From: Aliiglaciecola sp. 3_MG-2023
GTDB taxonomy: Bacteria > Pseudomonadota > Gammaproteobacteria > Enterobacterales > Alteromonadaceae
Length of the DNA stretch: 64,000 bases
Reading direction: 5' to 3'
Assembly (NCBI RefSeq): GCF_030548205.1
Contig: NZ_JAUORV010000005.1
Span: forward strand, 1 to 64,000
Position 1 is the stretch's first letter. Each line of letters starts with the position of its first letter. The position numbers and the translations under genes are program-made. Below the pieces are notes generated by a model. That model was not told where the DNA came from. It did not search any database and worked only from the letters and a program-made list of their open reading frames with translations. Below are positions 43,728-54,006 of this stretch, piece by piece.

Positions 43728-44765
43728 GTGAATGTCCAAAAACTCTGTCTACTGCGTCTATCCGCAATTGGTGATGTCTGCCATGCCGTAGCTATGGTTG
43801 ATCGTATCGTCAAACATGCTCCTAATATTCAAATTACTTGGATTATCGGTAAGGTGGAATATCAGTTGTTGAAAGATATGCCAAACGTCCGTTTCATCAT
43901 TTTTGATAAAAAAATGGGTAAAGAAGCTTATTCCAAATTAAAAGATGATCTGAATGGGGAAAAGTTTGACGCTTTGTTTTTGATGCAGGTGGCCTTTAGA
44001 GCTAACTGGGCGGCTAGACTCATTAATGCAAAAACAAAGATAGGTTTTGATTGGGCGCGAAGCAAAGAATTACATTGGTTATTTGCTAATCAGCGTATTG
44101 CCCCTCAGCAGCATGCCCATGTATTAGAAGGGTTTATGGGCTTTGCCGATAGCATTGGAGTACCAGCAACTAACCAATTGAGTTGGTCTATTCCAATGAG
44201 TGCAGACGAGCAAGCCATGGCTCAAGATTTACATGCTGAGCTAAAATCTTATGCAGTGATCAGTCCCGCGGCTAGCAAAGCTGAAAGAAATTGGTTGCCA
44301 GAGCGCTACGCGGCTATCGCTGATTATTTAACTCAAAAAGGAATGCAAGTTGTATTGTGTGGCGGACCAGCTGATTTAGATAAAAGCCTAGGTGAGCAAA
44401 TAACATCCCATTGTCAGCACAAAGTGACCAACCTGATCGGCAAAACGTCCTTAAAGCAGATGCTTGCAGTGCTTAAATATGCGAATTTAGTTGTTGCTCC
44501 TGATACCGGTCCTGCACACATGGCCACGGCTGTGGGTACCCAGGTAATTGGGCTTTACGCACATAGTAACCCGCGCAGAACCGGCCCTTATTCGAGTTTG
44601 CAATACGTGGTATCTGTTTATGATGAGATGATTTTACAACAAACAGGAAAAACCTGGCAGCAGCTACCTTGGGGGACTCGGGCAAAAGGTCAAGATTTAA
44701 TGAAATTCATCGAAGTGGAAAGGGTTAAAGCGAAAGTGGATGAACTCTTGTCGCTTCAAGGTTAA
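43728..44765 (+). CDS. Lipopolysaccharide heptosyltransferase family protein (GT9)
   Basis: 345 residues with a GTG start; there is no clear Shine-Dalgarno sequence. The GT-B fold of family 9 is evident from the N-terminal L-L-R-L-S-A-I-G-D-V-C-H-A-V and the C-terminal nucleotide-binding V-V-A-P-D-T-G-P-A-H-M-A. Family members WaaC/WaaF add L-glycero-D-manno-heptose to Kdo or heptose in the inner core; which step this one performs is uncertain. It overlaps the convergent waaA gene by 4 nt at the stop codons and is divergent from kdkA. Confidence 0.88.
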   Translation: MNVQKLCLLRLSAIGDVCHAVAMVDRIVKHAPNIQITWIIGKVEYQLLKDMPNVRFIIFDKKMGKEAYSKLKDDLNGEKFDALFLMQVAFRANWAARLINAKTKIGFDWARSKELHWLFANQRIAPQQHAHVLEGFMGFADSIGVPATNQLSWSIPMSADEQAMAQDLHAELKSYAVISPAASKAERNWLPERYAAIADYLTQKGMQVVLCGGPADLDKSLGEQITSHCQHKVTNLIGKTSLKQMLAVLKYANLVVAPDTGPAHMATAVGTQVIGLYAHSNPRRTGPYSSLQYVVSVYDEMILQQTGKTWQQLPWGTRAKGQDLMKFIEVERVKAKVDELLSLQG

Positions 44766-46075
44766 TGAGCATCGATTAATGCAATGGTTCTTTGCAGCGC
44801 ACCTTTGTTAGCTTTGACCACATCATACCCTTTCTGACCGGCGGCAATACGTGCGTTTTCATCAATCAACCAGTGACGCACGGTTTGCACAACATCTTCA
44901 CTACTATTTACAGAAAATAGATTACCACTGGTTTTCAGCGCTTCACATATAACGGGGTTATTATGGGTGCTATTTCCCATCATTGTCGGAATACCCGCTA
45001 CAGCCGCTTCCAGTGGATTGTGTCCACCCCTTACTGCTATGCTGCCGCCGATAAATGCGAAGTCTGCGTAATGATATAGGTCAGTTAAAACTCCCATTTG
45101 GTCGACTAAAACAATGTCAATATGAGGCTGTAAGTTTTGCTCCTGAGGCAGGCTTTTTTGTGATGTTCTCATGATATTTAAACCGGCGTTTTTGAGTAGT
45201 TCATAGACTTTGTCAAAACGTTGAGGGTGGCGCGGAACTATCATTAATAACAATTCAGGAAACTGACCAATGAGGGATTTCGCTGCATCGAGTAGAATCT
45301 TTTCCTCAGGGTCGTGGGTACTCCCAGCAATCAGTATTTTTCTATTTTCAGCCTTAAACTGAGAAACTAAAGGTTCAGCAATCCCGCTAATGCTATTGTC
45401 TAATTCAAACTTGATATTGCCAGTAATTGTCAGTTTATGGGCAGGAACGCCCAAGCTCAAGTAATTATCGTAATCTCTCTGGGACTGGACGCACACATGG
45501 TTGATGGATTGCAGCATAGGCACAATCAAAAGTGACAGTTTCTGGTAACCGCGAACAGAGCGATCGGTCATTCTGCCGTTGACTAACAATATTGGGATAT
45601 GCTTTTTAGCACACTGTCTTATCATATTTGGCCATAACTCTACTTCCACAACCAGCACTTTTTTAGGGCGGACTTGATTGAACAACCGACTCATCATCCA
45701 CCCTAGGTCAATGGGTAAATACAGGTGCTGTACTTTCTCACCTAATAAGTTCTTCACGTTAGCCGCACCCGTTGGGGTGGTGGTAGTAACAGTTACACTT
45801 AGTGTGGGGCTGGCAATTAACAAGGTATCGATTAAGCGAGCAGCTACAGCTACTTCTCCCACGGAAACACAATGAATTAAAATTTCGCTTTGTCTAACTT
45901 TTTGAGGATAAATAGCGAAGCGATTTAAACGATGCAAATTAAAATGTTTTTTGCGAAAACTAAATTTGATTAACCAGTGTATAAATAAAATAGGAGTGGC
46001 GCAGGACAAGATTAAAGAATAGAGCCAACGGCTAATTTTTAGCTTGATAGATTGCGGCATCGGTGATTGAGTCAT
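44762..46075 (-). CDS. waaA: 3-deoxy-D-manno-octulosonic acid transferase
   Basis: 437 residues. An N-terminal hydrophobic anchor (about 13-33) is followed by the GT-B domains. The acceptor-site motif C-V-S-V-G-E-V-A-A/V-A near residue 70 has the catalytic Glu, and the C-terminal half has G-S-T-H-D-P-E-E and F-I-G-G-S-I-A-V-R-G-G-H-N-P-L-E-A-A, typical of WaaA/KdtA. It transfers Kdo from CMP-Kdo to lipid A precursor at the inner membrane. The kdkA gene next door suggests a single Kdo is transferred. Confidence 0.95.
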   Translation of the reverse strand: MTQSPMPQSIKLKISRWLYSLILSCATPILFIHWLIKFSFRKKHFNLHRLNRFAIYPQKVRQSEILIHCVSVGEVAVAARLIDTLLIASPTLSVTVTTTTPTGAANVKNLLGEKVQHLYLPIDLGWMMSRLFNQVRPKKVLVVEVELWPNMIRQCAKKHIPILLVNGRMTDRSVRGYQKLSLLIVPMLQSINHVCVQSQRDYDNYLSLGVPAHKLTITGNIKFELDNSISGIAEPLVSQFKAENRKILIAGSTHDPEEKILLDAAKSLIGQFPELLLMIVPRHPQRFDKVYELLKNAGLNIMRTSQKSLPQEQNLQPHIDIVLVDQMGVLTDLYHYADFAFIGGSIAVRGGHNPLEAAVAGIPTMMGNSTHNNPVICEALKTSGNLFSVNSSEDVVQTVRHWLIDENARIAAGQKGYDVVKANKGALQRTIALIDAH

Positions 46076-46274
46076 GCTGGTAAATATTATACTCTAGTAG
46101 AATATGTTTATATAAAGTCGTTATTTTACTGTTAACTATTACTTTTTAGCCGAAAGGGTTAAAAAAAGTAGTCAAAACTAATATTAACCTAAAAAAGCAT
46201 GCGCAAGTTCTAAAAACATAAACTAATCTTAATTTCTCAGGAGAAATCCTGCTTTTAGAGGAAAGGGGAAAGGA

Positions 46275-46718
46275 TTGTTAAGTAGATTGGCTAACGTCAC
46301 TTTTATTTTAATGACCATGTTAGCAACTGCGGCTTTTGCAGAAGACAGGACAGTCAATGTTATTGTGAACATTGATGTTAAGACTGAAGAATTAACTCCT
46401 GCTCAATTGCGCAAAATATTTTCCATGAGACAAACGGTTTGGCCTGATGGCCAGGCTATTACTGTGTTCGTGTTGAAAACCGAAAACCCTACTCATCAAG
46501 CTCTTTGTAAAAATGTGCTTAGAATGTTCCCTTATCAAATCGAAAGGCTTTGGAATAAGCTAGCTTACTCAGGGTTAGGAGATAAACCTATTGAGCTAGA
46601 CAACGTCCAAGAAATGCTAAAAAAAGTGAGTACCACACCCGGTGCTATAGGGTATATGCTTGACGGCTCTAGTACTGAAAGCGTTAAAACAATACGGATT
46701 ATGGAGAATAGCAAATGA
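46275..46718 (+). CDS. Small PBP-like periplasmic protein
   Basis: 147 residues, probably starting at the TTG at 46275 behind a purine-rich GAGG/AAGG stretch. A signal peptide ends near A-A-F-A-E. The mature part resembles the phosphate/PBP-like domain (PF12849) in truncated form: L-T-P-A-Q-L-R-K-I-F-S-M-R-Q-T-V-W-P-D-G near 40-60 and T-P-G-A-I-G-Y near 127. These truncated PstS-like proteins lack one lobe, so they may bind a ligand weakly or act as a sensor. It overlaps the next gene by 4 nt and sits in front of a GGDEF-EAL gene. Confidence 0.75.
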   Translation: MLSRLANVTFILMTMLATAAFAEDRTVNVIVNIDVKTEELTPAQLRKIFSMRQTVWPDGQAITVFVLKTENPTHQALCKNVLRMFPYQIERLWNKLAYSGLGDKPIELDNVQEMLKKVSTTPGAIGYMLDGSSTESVKTIRIMENSK

Positions 46719-47899
46719 AAATATCGGTTAATTTGCTAGTTCTACTGGGGTTTATCCTTTTGACAGCTTCGTTTGCTGCGAAAAGTTCAGATAATTTCAA
46801 TTGGCGAGGGTTTGTTGCACAGGGAATTATTCAAGGAGAACATTCTAACTATATTGATGATGATGGCGATTTTACCCTCAAACTAACGGAGGTGGGCCTA
46901 AATGGCTCATATACCTTAGAAAACTCTAACTTTCGATTGGCAGGACAGGTTGTCTATTTAAATGGCGGTAACCGTTATCCAGAAGGTTTACGTGTCGATT
47001 ATCTTTTTCTTGATTGGCGAGCTATTACCAATTTAGATTGGCAAGTTAATGTGCATCTAGGTCGAGTGAAAAATTATCACTGGCTATATTCGTCCACGCG
47101 AGATGTACCCCATACAAGACCTACCATCATATTGCCTCAATCTATCTATTTTGACGCATTTCGAGATGTTGCCTTAGGTGTGGATGGGGCGGCTGTTGTT
47201 GCCAACACAAGCAATGCCTGGGGGGATTGGGAGTTTAATTGGAGCTATGGAAGCTCGCCAATTAGCGAAGAGCAAACTAAAAATTTAATCGCACCTATTG
47301 CCACAGGCGACATTGAGCAAAAATTCGTACATCAAGGTAACTTGGTTTGGCATGATCAGGCTTTGAGATTGAGTGCTGGTTTGTTGGATTCTAAATTCGA
47401 ATATAATAGTGGTGATGAAGATTTTTTTATCAATGGTGAAGGACAAATTCAACGGCTAATTCTGCAGGGAACCTATGAGACCCAAAATTGGTTATTGGCA
47501 GTCGAATTGTTTAGAGAAAGAAGCGTATATTCTAATTTGATTTTTGCAGGATTTAACACTAACACTCAAGCTGAGGGGGGCTACATCCAAGGGCGCTATT
47601 TTATCAATAAGGATCTGGCTTTAACCACTCGATTAGACATATTTGATTTAGATAGGAATGACCGGGATGGCGAAGTCCGAGCAGCAGAATCTAATGGTGA
47701 AGTCCCCGCATACTTTGGATTTCAAGACCAATTTACTTTAGGAGTGAGTTGGACATTTGCAGATGATTGGCAGCTACAAGCTGAATTTCACCGGGTTAAA
47801 GGGACAGGTCGTTTAGCACCTGTTTTTATGCCTAATACAATGCAAAATGACCGTAAATATTGGAATATTTGGGGTGTGCAACTCGCCCATTGGTTCTAA
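46715..47899 (+). CDS. Outer-membrane beta-barrel protein, porin-like
   Basis: 394 residues with a signal peptide (about 1-22). It has repeated amphipathic strands rich in aromatic residues, such as F-R-L-A-G-Q-V-V-Y and L-D-W-Q-V-N-V-H-L-G-R, and a C-terminal strand ending H-W-F, the usual outer-membrane insertion signal. I do not recognise a named family beyond porin-like barrel. It is coupled to the PBP-like gene (ATGA-type overlap at 46715) and to the GGDEF-EAL gene 2 bp downstream, so all three should be made together. A role in ligand entry for the sensor pair is inference. Confidence 0.75.
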   Translation: MKISVNLLVLLGFILLTASFAAKSSDNFNWRGFVAQGIIQGEHSNYIDDDGDFTLKLTEVGLNGSYTLENSNFRLAGQVVYLNGGNRYPEGLRVDYLFLDWRAITNLDWQVNVHLGRVKNYHWLYSSTRDVPHTRPTIILPQSIYFDAFRDVALGVDGAAVVANTSNAWGDWEFNWSYGSSPISEEQTKNLIAPIATGDIEQKFVHQGNLVWHDQALRLSAGLLDSKFEYNSGDEDFFINGEGQIQRLILQGTYETQNWLLAVELFRERSVYSNLIFAGFNTNTQAEGGYIQGRYFINKDLALTTRLDIFDLDRNDRDGEVRAAESNGEVPAYFGFQDQFTLGVSWTFADDWQLQAEFHRVKGTGRLAPVFMPNTMQNDRKYWNIWGVQLAHWF

Positions 47900-47901
47900 T
47901 T

Positions 47902-50346
47902 ATGAAGCCTTTTCTTAGCCTCACAAACAAAATGCTACTGTTATTGTTAATATTTCTTTTAACATTAGGAATATCCATGTCTTTTCTGTGGTTACAGAAA
48001 ACCAACCAGGATTTTTTACTCAAACAACAAGAAATTAAGCATCAAAACCAAAGCCAATATCTACTACTGAATAAAATGTCTCTCAGCCGCATTGAATCTT
48101 GGGTTGAAATATTGGTTCAACTGCACCAGAACGAGTCTCAACCGATTAGGGCGTTAGGCAATACCTTTTCTTCCCGGTTTGAATTTTTGCAATTGAACAT
48201 GCAAGTTGAACAAGGTTGGCTTTTTGATCATCAAAAAAATATAATTTTCTCTTCTGTATCCCAAGTACCGCAGCACATACAAAAAAATACTGAATATGTT
48301 TTCGAAAATCAGGTCTCTAAGGAAAGTACGTTTTGTGAGCGTCTTTGTTCACAAATTTTATCTATTCCTCTGCTTCAGGCTGATGGAAACACCGCTGTTA
48401 TTACATTAAGTTTAAGTCTTATCGATACCTTAGCCTTTCTCAATCAGTCAACAGATGCCACCCTTGCCCTTTCATATATTCCTTTTAATCGCCAGACTAA
48501 AAACGCGCAAGATATTGAAATAAGAGAGCCCCTAGCAGGTAAACATCAAGCTTTATTTAAATCGTTGATTAATGCATTTCCTAACGATTTAACTATCGAT
48601 GAGCTTCTTGTTAAAGGCGCACCACTAACCCTTGAAGATAATCATTATTTTGTAGTCGTCATACCCATGTCGACAACCAGTGCGGATGACGATTACATTT
48701 TAGCTGCTTATGACATTACGCCAATGATGGTGGCTCATTTGGCCTATAAACAAACCATAATCATAGTTGCATCCATTGTTTTTGTTTTGGCCATGTTGTT
48801 GTTTTATCTGATTAGTAACAATGTTCGCAAACGCTTAGTTGATTTTACTGAGCGCTTACCATTGTTAGCATTGCGAGATTATCAACAATTTAGACTCAAA
48901 AGCCGAGTGACTGAACACTATTATGAAGATGAACTCGATACCCTTAATGAATCCGCCAATAAATTAGCTGATCGCCTTGAGCAGCTTGATGAAGAAGTGT
49001 CCACTAAAACCAACGAACTTGAAAAAATGGCCATGTATGATCAACTAACAAATTTGCCGAATCGAAATATGTTGGTTATCAAAATCAAGGAGGCCTTAGC
49101 AAAGTTAGTTGAGAGTGAAAAATTCATAGTACTAATGATGTTCGACCTAGATGATTTTAAGAAAGTTAATGATAGTTACGGACATACTATTGGTGATGAA
49201 CTATTAAGGGAAGCGGCAAGTCGCTTTCAAAGCGTTGTTGATGATAACGGTATCGTGTGTCGCCTTGGTGGGGATGAATTTGCCATATTATTGAATAATG
49301 TAGAAGACATAAAAAGTGCTATCAAAGTGGCCGAGAAACTCCTCGACCGCTTCAGAGCCCCAATTAATGTAGCTCAGTTACGTTTTTATGTGTCTACTAG
49401 TGTTGGATTCGCCCATACAAGCTCGGCTGAAACCAATGTTAATGAGCTGATTCGTTGTGCAGACATTGCAATGTACCATGCTAAAGGTGATGGTGGGAAT
49501 TGCATTAAGTTGTATATTGAATCCATGTCGAAAAACGCTATCGATAAGGTCGCCCTAGAAGATGAAGCTAGAATAGCCTTAATAAATGATAATTTTAGTT
49601 TTTCGTTGCAACCACAAATAGAATTGAAAACTGGGCGTTTAATGGGCTTTGAGGCATTGTTGCGATGGAATCATCCTGACAGGGGGCCTGTTTCACCAGG
49701 ATACTTTATCCCTATTTTGGAAAATACCGAGTTTATGCTTACTTTAGGGTATTGGTGTATTGAAAATGCCTTTGATCTTCTTCAAGGGTTTAGACAAAAC
49801 GGATATCCTGAGCTTAAAATAGCCATCAACTTAGCAGGTATTCAATTCCTCGATCCTGATTTAGTCCCGTATTTGGAAGAGAAGATTAATAGTTCCGGAT
49901 TAAAACCCAGTTTGATTGAATTGGAGTTAACTGAACGGACGTTGGTAAACGATATTCAACGTACCACCGATATTATGCAATCATTAATAGATAAAGGCTT
50001 TTTAATCTCTATTGATGACTTCGGCACTGGCTATTCATCATTAAGTTATTTAAAAACTATGCCTGCGACTTTTATTAAAATAGATCGCGCTTTTATTGAT
50101 GGCATGCTTACCAATGATTCTGACAGGCAGATTGTGTCTTCTACGGTATCCATGGTGCAAAACTTAAAAATGAAAGTGATAGCTGAAGGAATTGAAGAGC
50201 AATTGCAAATAGATCTGCTTAAGCAGTTTGATTGTAATATGGCTCAAGGTTTTTATATTGCTAAACCTATTCCCGAGGATTTGTTGTTTGAGGAATTACA
50301 AAAGTATTGTAAAAATGGAATCTGGCAATATGGCCAGTCTGAATAA
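47902..50346 (+). CDS. Membrane-bound GGDEF-EAL cyclic-di-GMP protein
   Basis: 814 residues from the ATG at 47902, 2 bp after the preceding stop; the longer frame overlaps the barrel gene. Transmembrane helix 1 (about 8-30), a periplasmic sensor of about 250 residues without a recognisable domain, and helix 2 (about 285-305) precede a short HAMP-like linker. A GGDEF domain with intact R-L-G-G-D-E-F follows, then an EAL domain with intact G-F-E-A-L-L-R-W and the D-D-F-G-T-G-Y-S-S-L catalytic loop. Both a cyclase and a phosphodiesterase activity are therefore possible. The upstream PBP-like and barrel genes suggest signal input from the periplasm. Confidence 0.93.
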   Translation: MKPFLSLTNKMLLLLLIFLLTLGISMSFLWLQKTNQDFLLKQQEIKHQNQSQYLLLNKMSLSRIESWVEILVQLHQNESQPIRALGNTFSSRFEFLQLNMQVEQGWLFDHQKNIIFSSVSQVPQHIQKNTEYVFENQVSKESTFCERLCSQILSIPLLQADGNTAVITLSLSLIDTLAFLNQSTDATLALSYIPFNRQTKNAQDIEIREPLAGKHQALFKSLINAFPNDLTIDELLVKGAPLTLEDNHYFVVVIPMSTTSADDDYILAAYDITPMMVAHLAYKQTIIIVASIVFVLAMLLFYLISNNVRKRLVDFTERLPLLALRDYQQFRLKSRVTEHYYEDELDTLNESANKLADRLEQLDEEVSTKTNELEKMAMYDQLTNLPNRNMLVIKIKEALAKLVESEKFIVLMMFDLDDFKKVNDSYGHTIGDELLREAASRFQSVVDDNGIVCRLGGDEFAILLNNVEDIKSAIKVAEKLLDRFRAPINVAQLRFYVSTSVGFAHTSSAETNVNELIRCADIAMYHAKGDGGNCIKLYIESMSKNAIDKVALEDEARIALINDNFSFSLQPQIELKTGRLMGFEALLRWNHPDRGPVSPGYFIPILENTEFMLTLGYWCIENAFDLLQGFRQNGYPELKIAINLAGIQFLDPDLVPYLEEKINSSGLKPSLIELELTERTLVNDIQRTTDIMQSLIDKGFLISIDDFGTGYSSLSYLKTMPATFIKIDRAFIDGMLTNDSDRQIVSSTVSMVQNLKMKVIAEGIEEQLQIDLLKQFDCNMAQGFYIAKPIPEDLLFEELQKYCKNGIWQYGQSE

Positions 50347-50527
50347 TACTTGCCTTAGACGGTGAAAGTCGTTAGCTCCCATCTTGAATCTAATCCCTTC
50401 TCCTGATTATGTAATTAAAACATTACACAACGGTTTATCTAATAATTAACATTAAAGCAGTGATGAACCATATTATCTTAAGAAAATATCTTTTAATATA
50501 GCGCCATCTAATTCATTTGGGGGCATC

Positions 50528-51724
50528 ATGAGCCAAGCATTTTATCAACATCTAAGTCAGCAAATCGAACAAGTTAAACACGACGGGCTGTACAAATCCG
50601 AACGTGTTATCACTTCTGCTCAGAAGGCTGATATTGTGGTGCAAAATGACAAGCATGTACTTAATTTTTGTGCCAATAATTATCTTGGTTTAGCCAATCA
50701 TCAGTCTTTAATTGACGCGGCAAAGGTGGGATTAGATGAACATGGTTTTGGCATGGCTTCAGTGCGTTTTATCTGCGGAACTCAAGATATTCATAAGCAG
50801 TTGGAACAAAAAATCAGTGATTTTTTAGGAATGCAAGATACCATCTTGTATCCATCGTGTTTTGATGCGAATGGGGGACTATTCGAGACTATCATGGGCC
50901 CTGAAGATGCCATTATCTCAGATGCTTTGAATCACGCCAGTATCATTGATGGCGTGCGCCTATGCAAAGCTAAGCGCTATCGTTACGCTAATAACGATAT
51001 GCAAGCATTAGAAGCGCAATTAATCCAAGCTGAAAAAGACGGCGCTCGTTTCAAACTTATTGCCACTGATGGCGTTTTCTCTATGGATGGTGTGATAGCT
51101 GATTTACATAGTATTTGCGATTTGGCTGACAAATACGATGCAATGGTTATGGTGGATGATTGCCATGCTACTGGCTTTGTCGGAGAAAATGGACGTGGGA
51201 GCCATGAATATAACGATGTTATGGGACGAGTCGATATTATTACCGGCACCCTCGGAAAAGCACTAGGTGGTGCATCTGGAGGTTACACCTCAGGTAAAAA
51301 GGAAGTGATTGATTGGCTACGTCAACGCTCTCGTCCTTATCTTTTTTCTAATTCTGTTGCGCCTCCGATTGTCGCAGCGTCACTCAAAGTGTTTTCAATG
51401 CTTGAGCAAGGTCATGAATTGCGTCAACAGCTTAATCGAAATGCTAAGCACTTCCGCACTCGTATGGAAAAAGCGGGATTCACCTTGTCAGGCAAAGACC
51501 ATGCAATTATTCCTGTAATGTTGGGCGATGCCAAATTGGCCAGTGAAATGGCGGATAAAATGTTAGAACGTGGCGTGTATGTAGTTGGATTTTCTTTTCC
51601 GGTTGTGCCTAAAGGGCAAGCTAGAATTCGCACTCAAATGTCTGCCGCTCATACAATCGAACAAGTTGATCAGGCAATTGATGCCTTTATCGATGTAGGC
51701 AGGGAATTAAAGGTGATCCAATGA
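50528..51724 (+). CDS. kbl: 2-amino-3-ketobutyrate coenzyme A ligase
   Basis: 398 residues, the family length. It is a PLP enzyme of the alpha-oxoamine synthase group, with the PLP lysine in [12 protein letters not shown] and V-D-D-C-H-A-T-G-F. With CoA it cleaves 2-amino-3-ketobutyrate, made by threonine dehydrogenase, into glycine and acetyl-CoA. The ATGA overlap with tdh at 51721 couples translation. Threonine degradation for carbon or glycine supply is the expected role. Confidence 0.97.
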   Translation: MSQAFYQHLSQQIEQVKHDGLYKSERVITSAQKADIVVQNDKHVLNFCANNYLGLANHQSLIDAAKVGLDEHGFGMASVRFICGTQDIHKQLEQKISDFLGMQDTILYPSCFDANGGLFETIMGPEDAIISDALNHASIIDGVRLCKAKRYRYANNDMQALEAQLIQAEKDGARFKLIATDGVFSMDGVIADLHSICDLADKYDAMVMVDDCHATGFVGENGRGSHEYNDVMGRVDIITGTLGKALGGASGGYTSGKKEVIDWLRQRSRPYLFSNSVAPPIVAASLKVFSMLEQGHELRQQLNRNAKHFRTRMEKAGFTLSGKDHAIIPVMLGDAKLASEMADKMLERGVYVVGFSFPVVPKGQARIRTQMSAAHTIEQVDQAIDAFIDVGRELKVIQ

Positions 51725-52743
51725 AATCATTAGCTAAACTTTACCCTGAAAAAGGGATTTGGATGAACGATGCTCCGGTACCTGAGGTCGGTCACAATGA
51801 TCTTTTAATCAAAATTAATAAAACCGCAATTTGCGGCACGGACATGCATATTTATCAGTGGGACGATTGGTCACAAAAAACGATCCCTGTGCCTATGATT
51901 GTTGGTCATGAGTATGTGGGTGTTGTGGTTGAAATGGGGCAAGAAGTTCGGGGTTTTAAACCAGGGGACAGAGTTTCAGGAGAGGGGCACATAACTTGTG
52001 GTCACTGTCGAAACTGTCGTGCTGGTAGACGCCACCTTTGTCGCAATACCGAAGGTGTGGGTGTCAATCGTCCAGGTGCTTTTGCGGAATATCTGGTGAT
52101 CCCTGCATTTAATGCATTTAAAATCCCCGACAACATTAGTGACGAACTGGCGTCGATTTTCGACCCTTTTGGCAACGCAGTTCATACCGCTTTGTCATTT
52201 GATTTAGTCGGCGAAGATGTGTTGATTACCGGCGCTGGCCCCATTGGTATTATGGCTGCTGCTGTGGCTAAACATGTTGGTGCACGGCACGTGGTTATTA
52301 CCGATATCAATGATTATCGCTTAGACTTAGCTAATAAAATGGGGGCAACACGCGCGGTGAATGTTGCCAATCAAAGCTTAGAAGAGGTGATGCAAGAGCT
52401 AGGGATGTCTGAAGGGTTTGACGTTGGTCTTGAAATGTCAGGTGTCCCTTCCGCATTACGAGATATGCTAGCTAAAATGAACAATGGTGGTAAAGTTGCG
52501 ATGTTAGGTATCCCACCAAAGGATGTGGCGATAGATTGGAACCAAGTGATTTTTAAAGGCCTAATCATAAAAGGTGTTTATGGTCGTGAAATGTTCGAAA
52601 CTTGGTATAAAATGGCAAGTCTATTGCAGTCCGGACTGAACTTAGATCCCATAATTACCCATCAGTTTGATATCGATGACTTTCAACAAGGTTTTGATGC
52701 AATGGAATCGGGCAAATCGGGTAAAGTAATTTTAAATTGGTAA
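51721..52743 (+). CDS. tdh: L-threonine 3-dehydrogenase
   Basis: 340 residues, a zinc-dependent medium-chain dehydrogenase. The catalytic zinc Cys lies in A-I-C-G-T-D-M-H. The structural zinc loop is [15 protein letters not shown]. The Rossmann motif [11 protein letters not shown] is near residue 170. NAD+-dependent oxidation of threonine to 2-amino-3-ketobutyrate feeds Kbl. It is the second gene of the kbl-tdh operon and is followed 32 bp later by glpE. Confidence 0.97.
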   Translation: MKSLAKLYPEKGIWMNDAPVPEVGHNDLLIKINKTAICGTDMHIYQWDDWSQKTIPVPMIVGHEYVGVVVEMGQEVRGFKPGDRVSGEGHITCGHCRNCRAGRRHLCRNTEGVGVNRPGAFAEYLVIPAFNAFKIPDNISDELASIFDPFGNAVHTALSFDLVGEDVLITGAGPIGIMAAAVAKHVGARHVVITDINDYRLDLANKMGATRAVNVANQSLEEVMQELGMSEGFDVGLEMSGVPSALRDMLAKMNNGGKVAMLGIPPKDVAIDWNQVIFKGLIIKGVYGREMFETWYKMASLLQSGLNLDPIITHQFDIDDFQQGFDAMESGKSGKVILNW

Positions 52744-52775
52744 GCATAAACAATAAAAGTAGATAAGGGGGCGAT

Positions 52776-53102
52776 TTGGAGCAGTTTGAACATATTTCCG
52801 TAGAGCAAACGCAAGGGCTTTTGGCTGATAAAAAAGCGCGATTAGTCGATATTCGTGATGAGCAATCATTTGCAGCTGGTCATGTTGAAGGTGCAGTACA
52901 TTTAACTAATGGTAGTTTGCAGCAATTTATGTCAGAAACGGAGTTCGAAACGCCTGTTATCGTTTGTTGTTATCACGGTATTAGTAGTCAGCAAGCCGCA
53001 CAATTCTTGATCCATCAGGGCTTTGAACAAGTTTATAGTATGGATGGTGGTTTCGAGGCCTGGAGAGCTAGCTTACCTTTCGTAACCGGGGACGCAGAAT
53101 AA
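52776..53102 (+). CDS. glpE: Thiosulfate sulfurtransferase GlpE
   Basis: 108 residues, a single rhodanese domain with the active-site loop C-Y-H-G-I-S-S and the G-H-V-x-G-A-V-H-L motif. The start is TTG at 52776, behind AAGGGGG 5 nt upstream. GlpE transfers sulfane sulfur from thiosulfate to acceptors such as cyanide or thioredoxin in the cytoplasm. The pairing with glpG is conserved from enterobacteria; here the pair follows kbl-tdh and the regulator glpR is not present. Confidence 0.92.
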   Translation: MEQFEHISVEQTQGLLADKKARLVDIRDEQSFAAGHVEGAVHLTNGSLQQFMSETEFETPVIVCCYHGISSQQAAQFLIHQGFEQVYSMDGGFEAWRASLPFVTGDAE

Positions 53103-53106
53103 AATT

Positions 53107-53982
53107 TTGAGCAAATCACTTGAATTAGTTAGTTTTGGCCATGAAAGTCCAGCATTGCTGTTGGTTACTTATTTAATCAGTCAGAATATTCCAGCTAGCT
53201 ATGCTTACACGGAAGGTGATCTCAATCATCAAGTTTTGTTAGATGACCCTTCTTGTCTCCAGGAAGCCGCTTTTATCGTTAAAGAGTTTGTTGATAATCC
53301 AACTGATCCTAAATATCAGCAACGAGCTTGGGAAACGGAACAGCAAATTTTTCGTGAGGCACGAGAAGCTCGGCAATCGGTATTTCCAAAAATAAGTTGG
53401 AGTATGTTTCAGCAAACTCCGGTTACGTGGTTGATCATGGGGATTTGTGTACTCGTTTACCTTAGTTCAATCGCTGGTGGCTTTATTTGGGTAAGAGAAA
53501 ACATGATGTTGCTGCCATGGTCTTTACTCGTTGAAACTGGACAATGGTGGCGCACCATCACCCCTGCATTTATTCACTTTGATGAAATGCACATTATCTT
53601 TAATCTGCTTTGGTGGTGGCTGGCTGGTAAAGGCATCGAACAAAAGTTTGGTTCTAGTACGTTACTATTGATTTTCATTGTAACCGCAATTATTCCTAAC
53701 ATTGGTCAATTGTTAATGTCAGGCCCTGATTTTGGTGGATTGTCTGGTGTTGTTTACGGAATTATCGGCTTTGTTTGGTGGTGTGGTTGGCTTAGACCTC
53801 AATGGGGACTTGCTTTGCCTAACTATATTATAGGTTTTTCGCTAATATGGTTGGTTTTAGGCTATGTTGATTTATTGTGGGTGTCGGTTGCCAATACTGC
53901 CCATACATTAGGATTAGTCTGTGGTTGTGCTATTGCCTGGTGCTATGTGTTTTTTACCCAAAACACCCTAAAACGTCGCTAA
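53107..53982 (+). CDS. glpG: Rhomboid intramembrane serine protease GlpG
   Basis: 291 residues, TTG start 4 bp after the glpE stop. A cytoplasmic N-terminal domain of about 95 residues precedes six transmembrane segments. The catalytic Ser is in G-L-S-G-V-V-Y-G and the partner His in A-N-T-A-H-T-L-G-L; the H-I-I-F-N-L-L-W-W oxyanion and gate region is also present. It cleaves transmembrane helices of substrate proteins within the inner membrane. Natural substrates are poorly known. Confidence 0.95.
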   Translation: MSKSLELVSFGHESPALLLVTYLISQNIPASYAYTEGDLNHQVLLDDPSCLQEAAFIVKEFVDNPTDPKYQQRAWETEQQIFREAREARQSVFPKISWSMFQQTPVTWLIMGICVLVYLSSIAGGFIWVRENMMLLPWSLLVETGQWWRTITPAFIHFDEMHIIFNLLWWWLAGKGIEQKFGSSTLLLIFIVTAIIPNIGQLLMSGPDFGGLSGVVYGIIGFVWWCGWLRPQWGLALPNYIIGFSLIWLVLGYVDLLWVSVANTAHTLGLVCGCAIAWCYVFFTQNTLKRR

Positions 53983-54006
53983 TCCATTCGTGTATCGGGG
54001 GATCAT

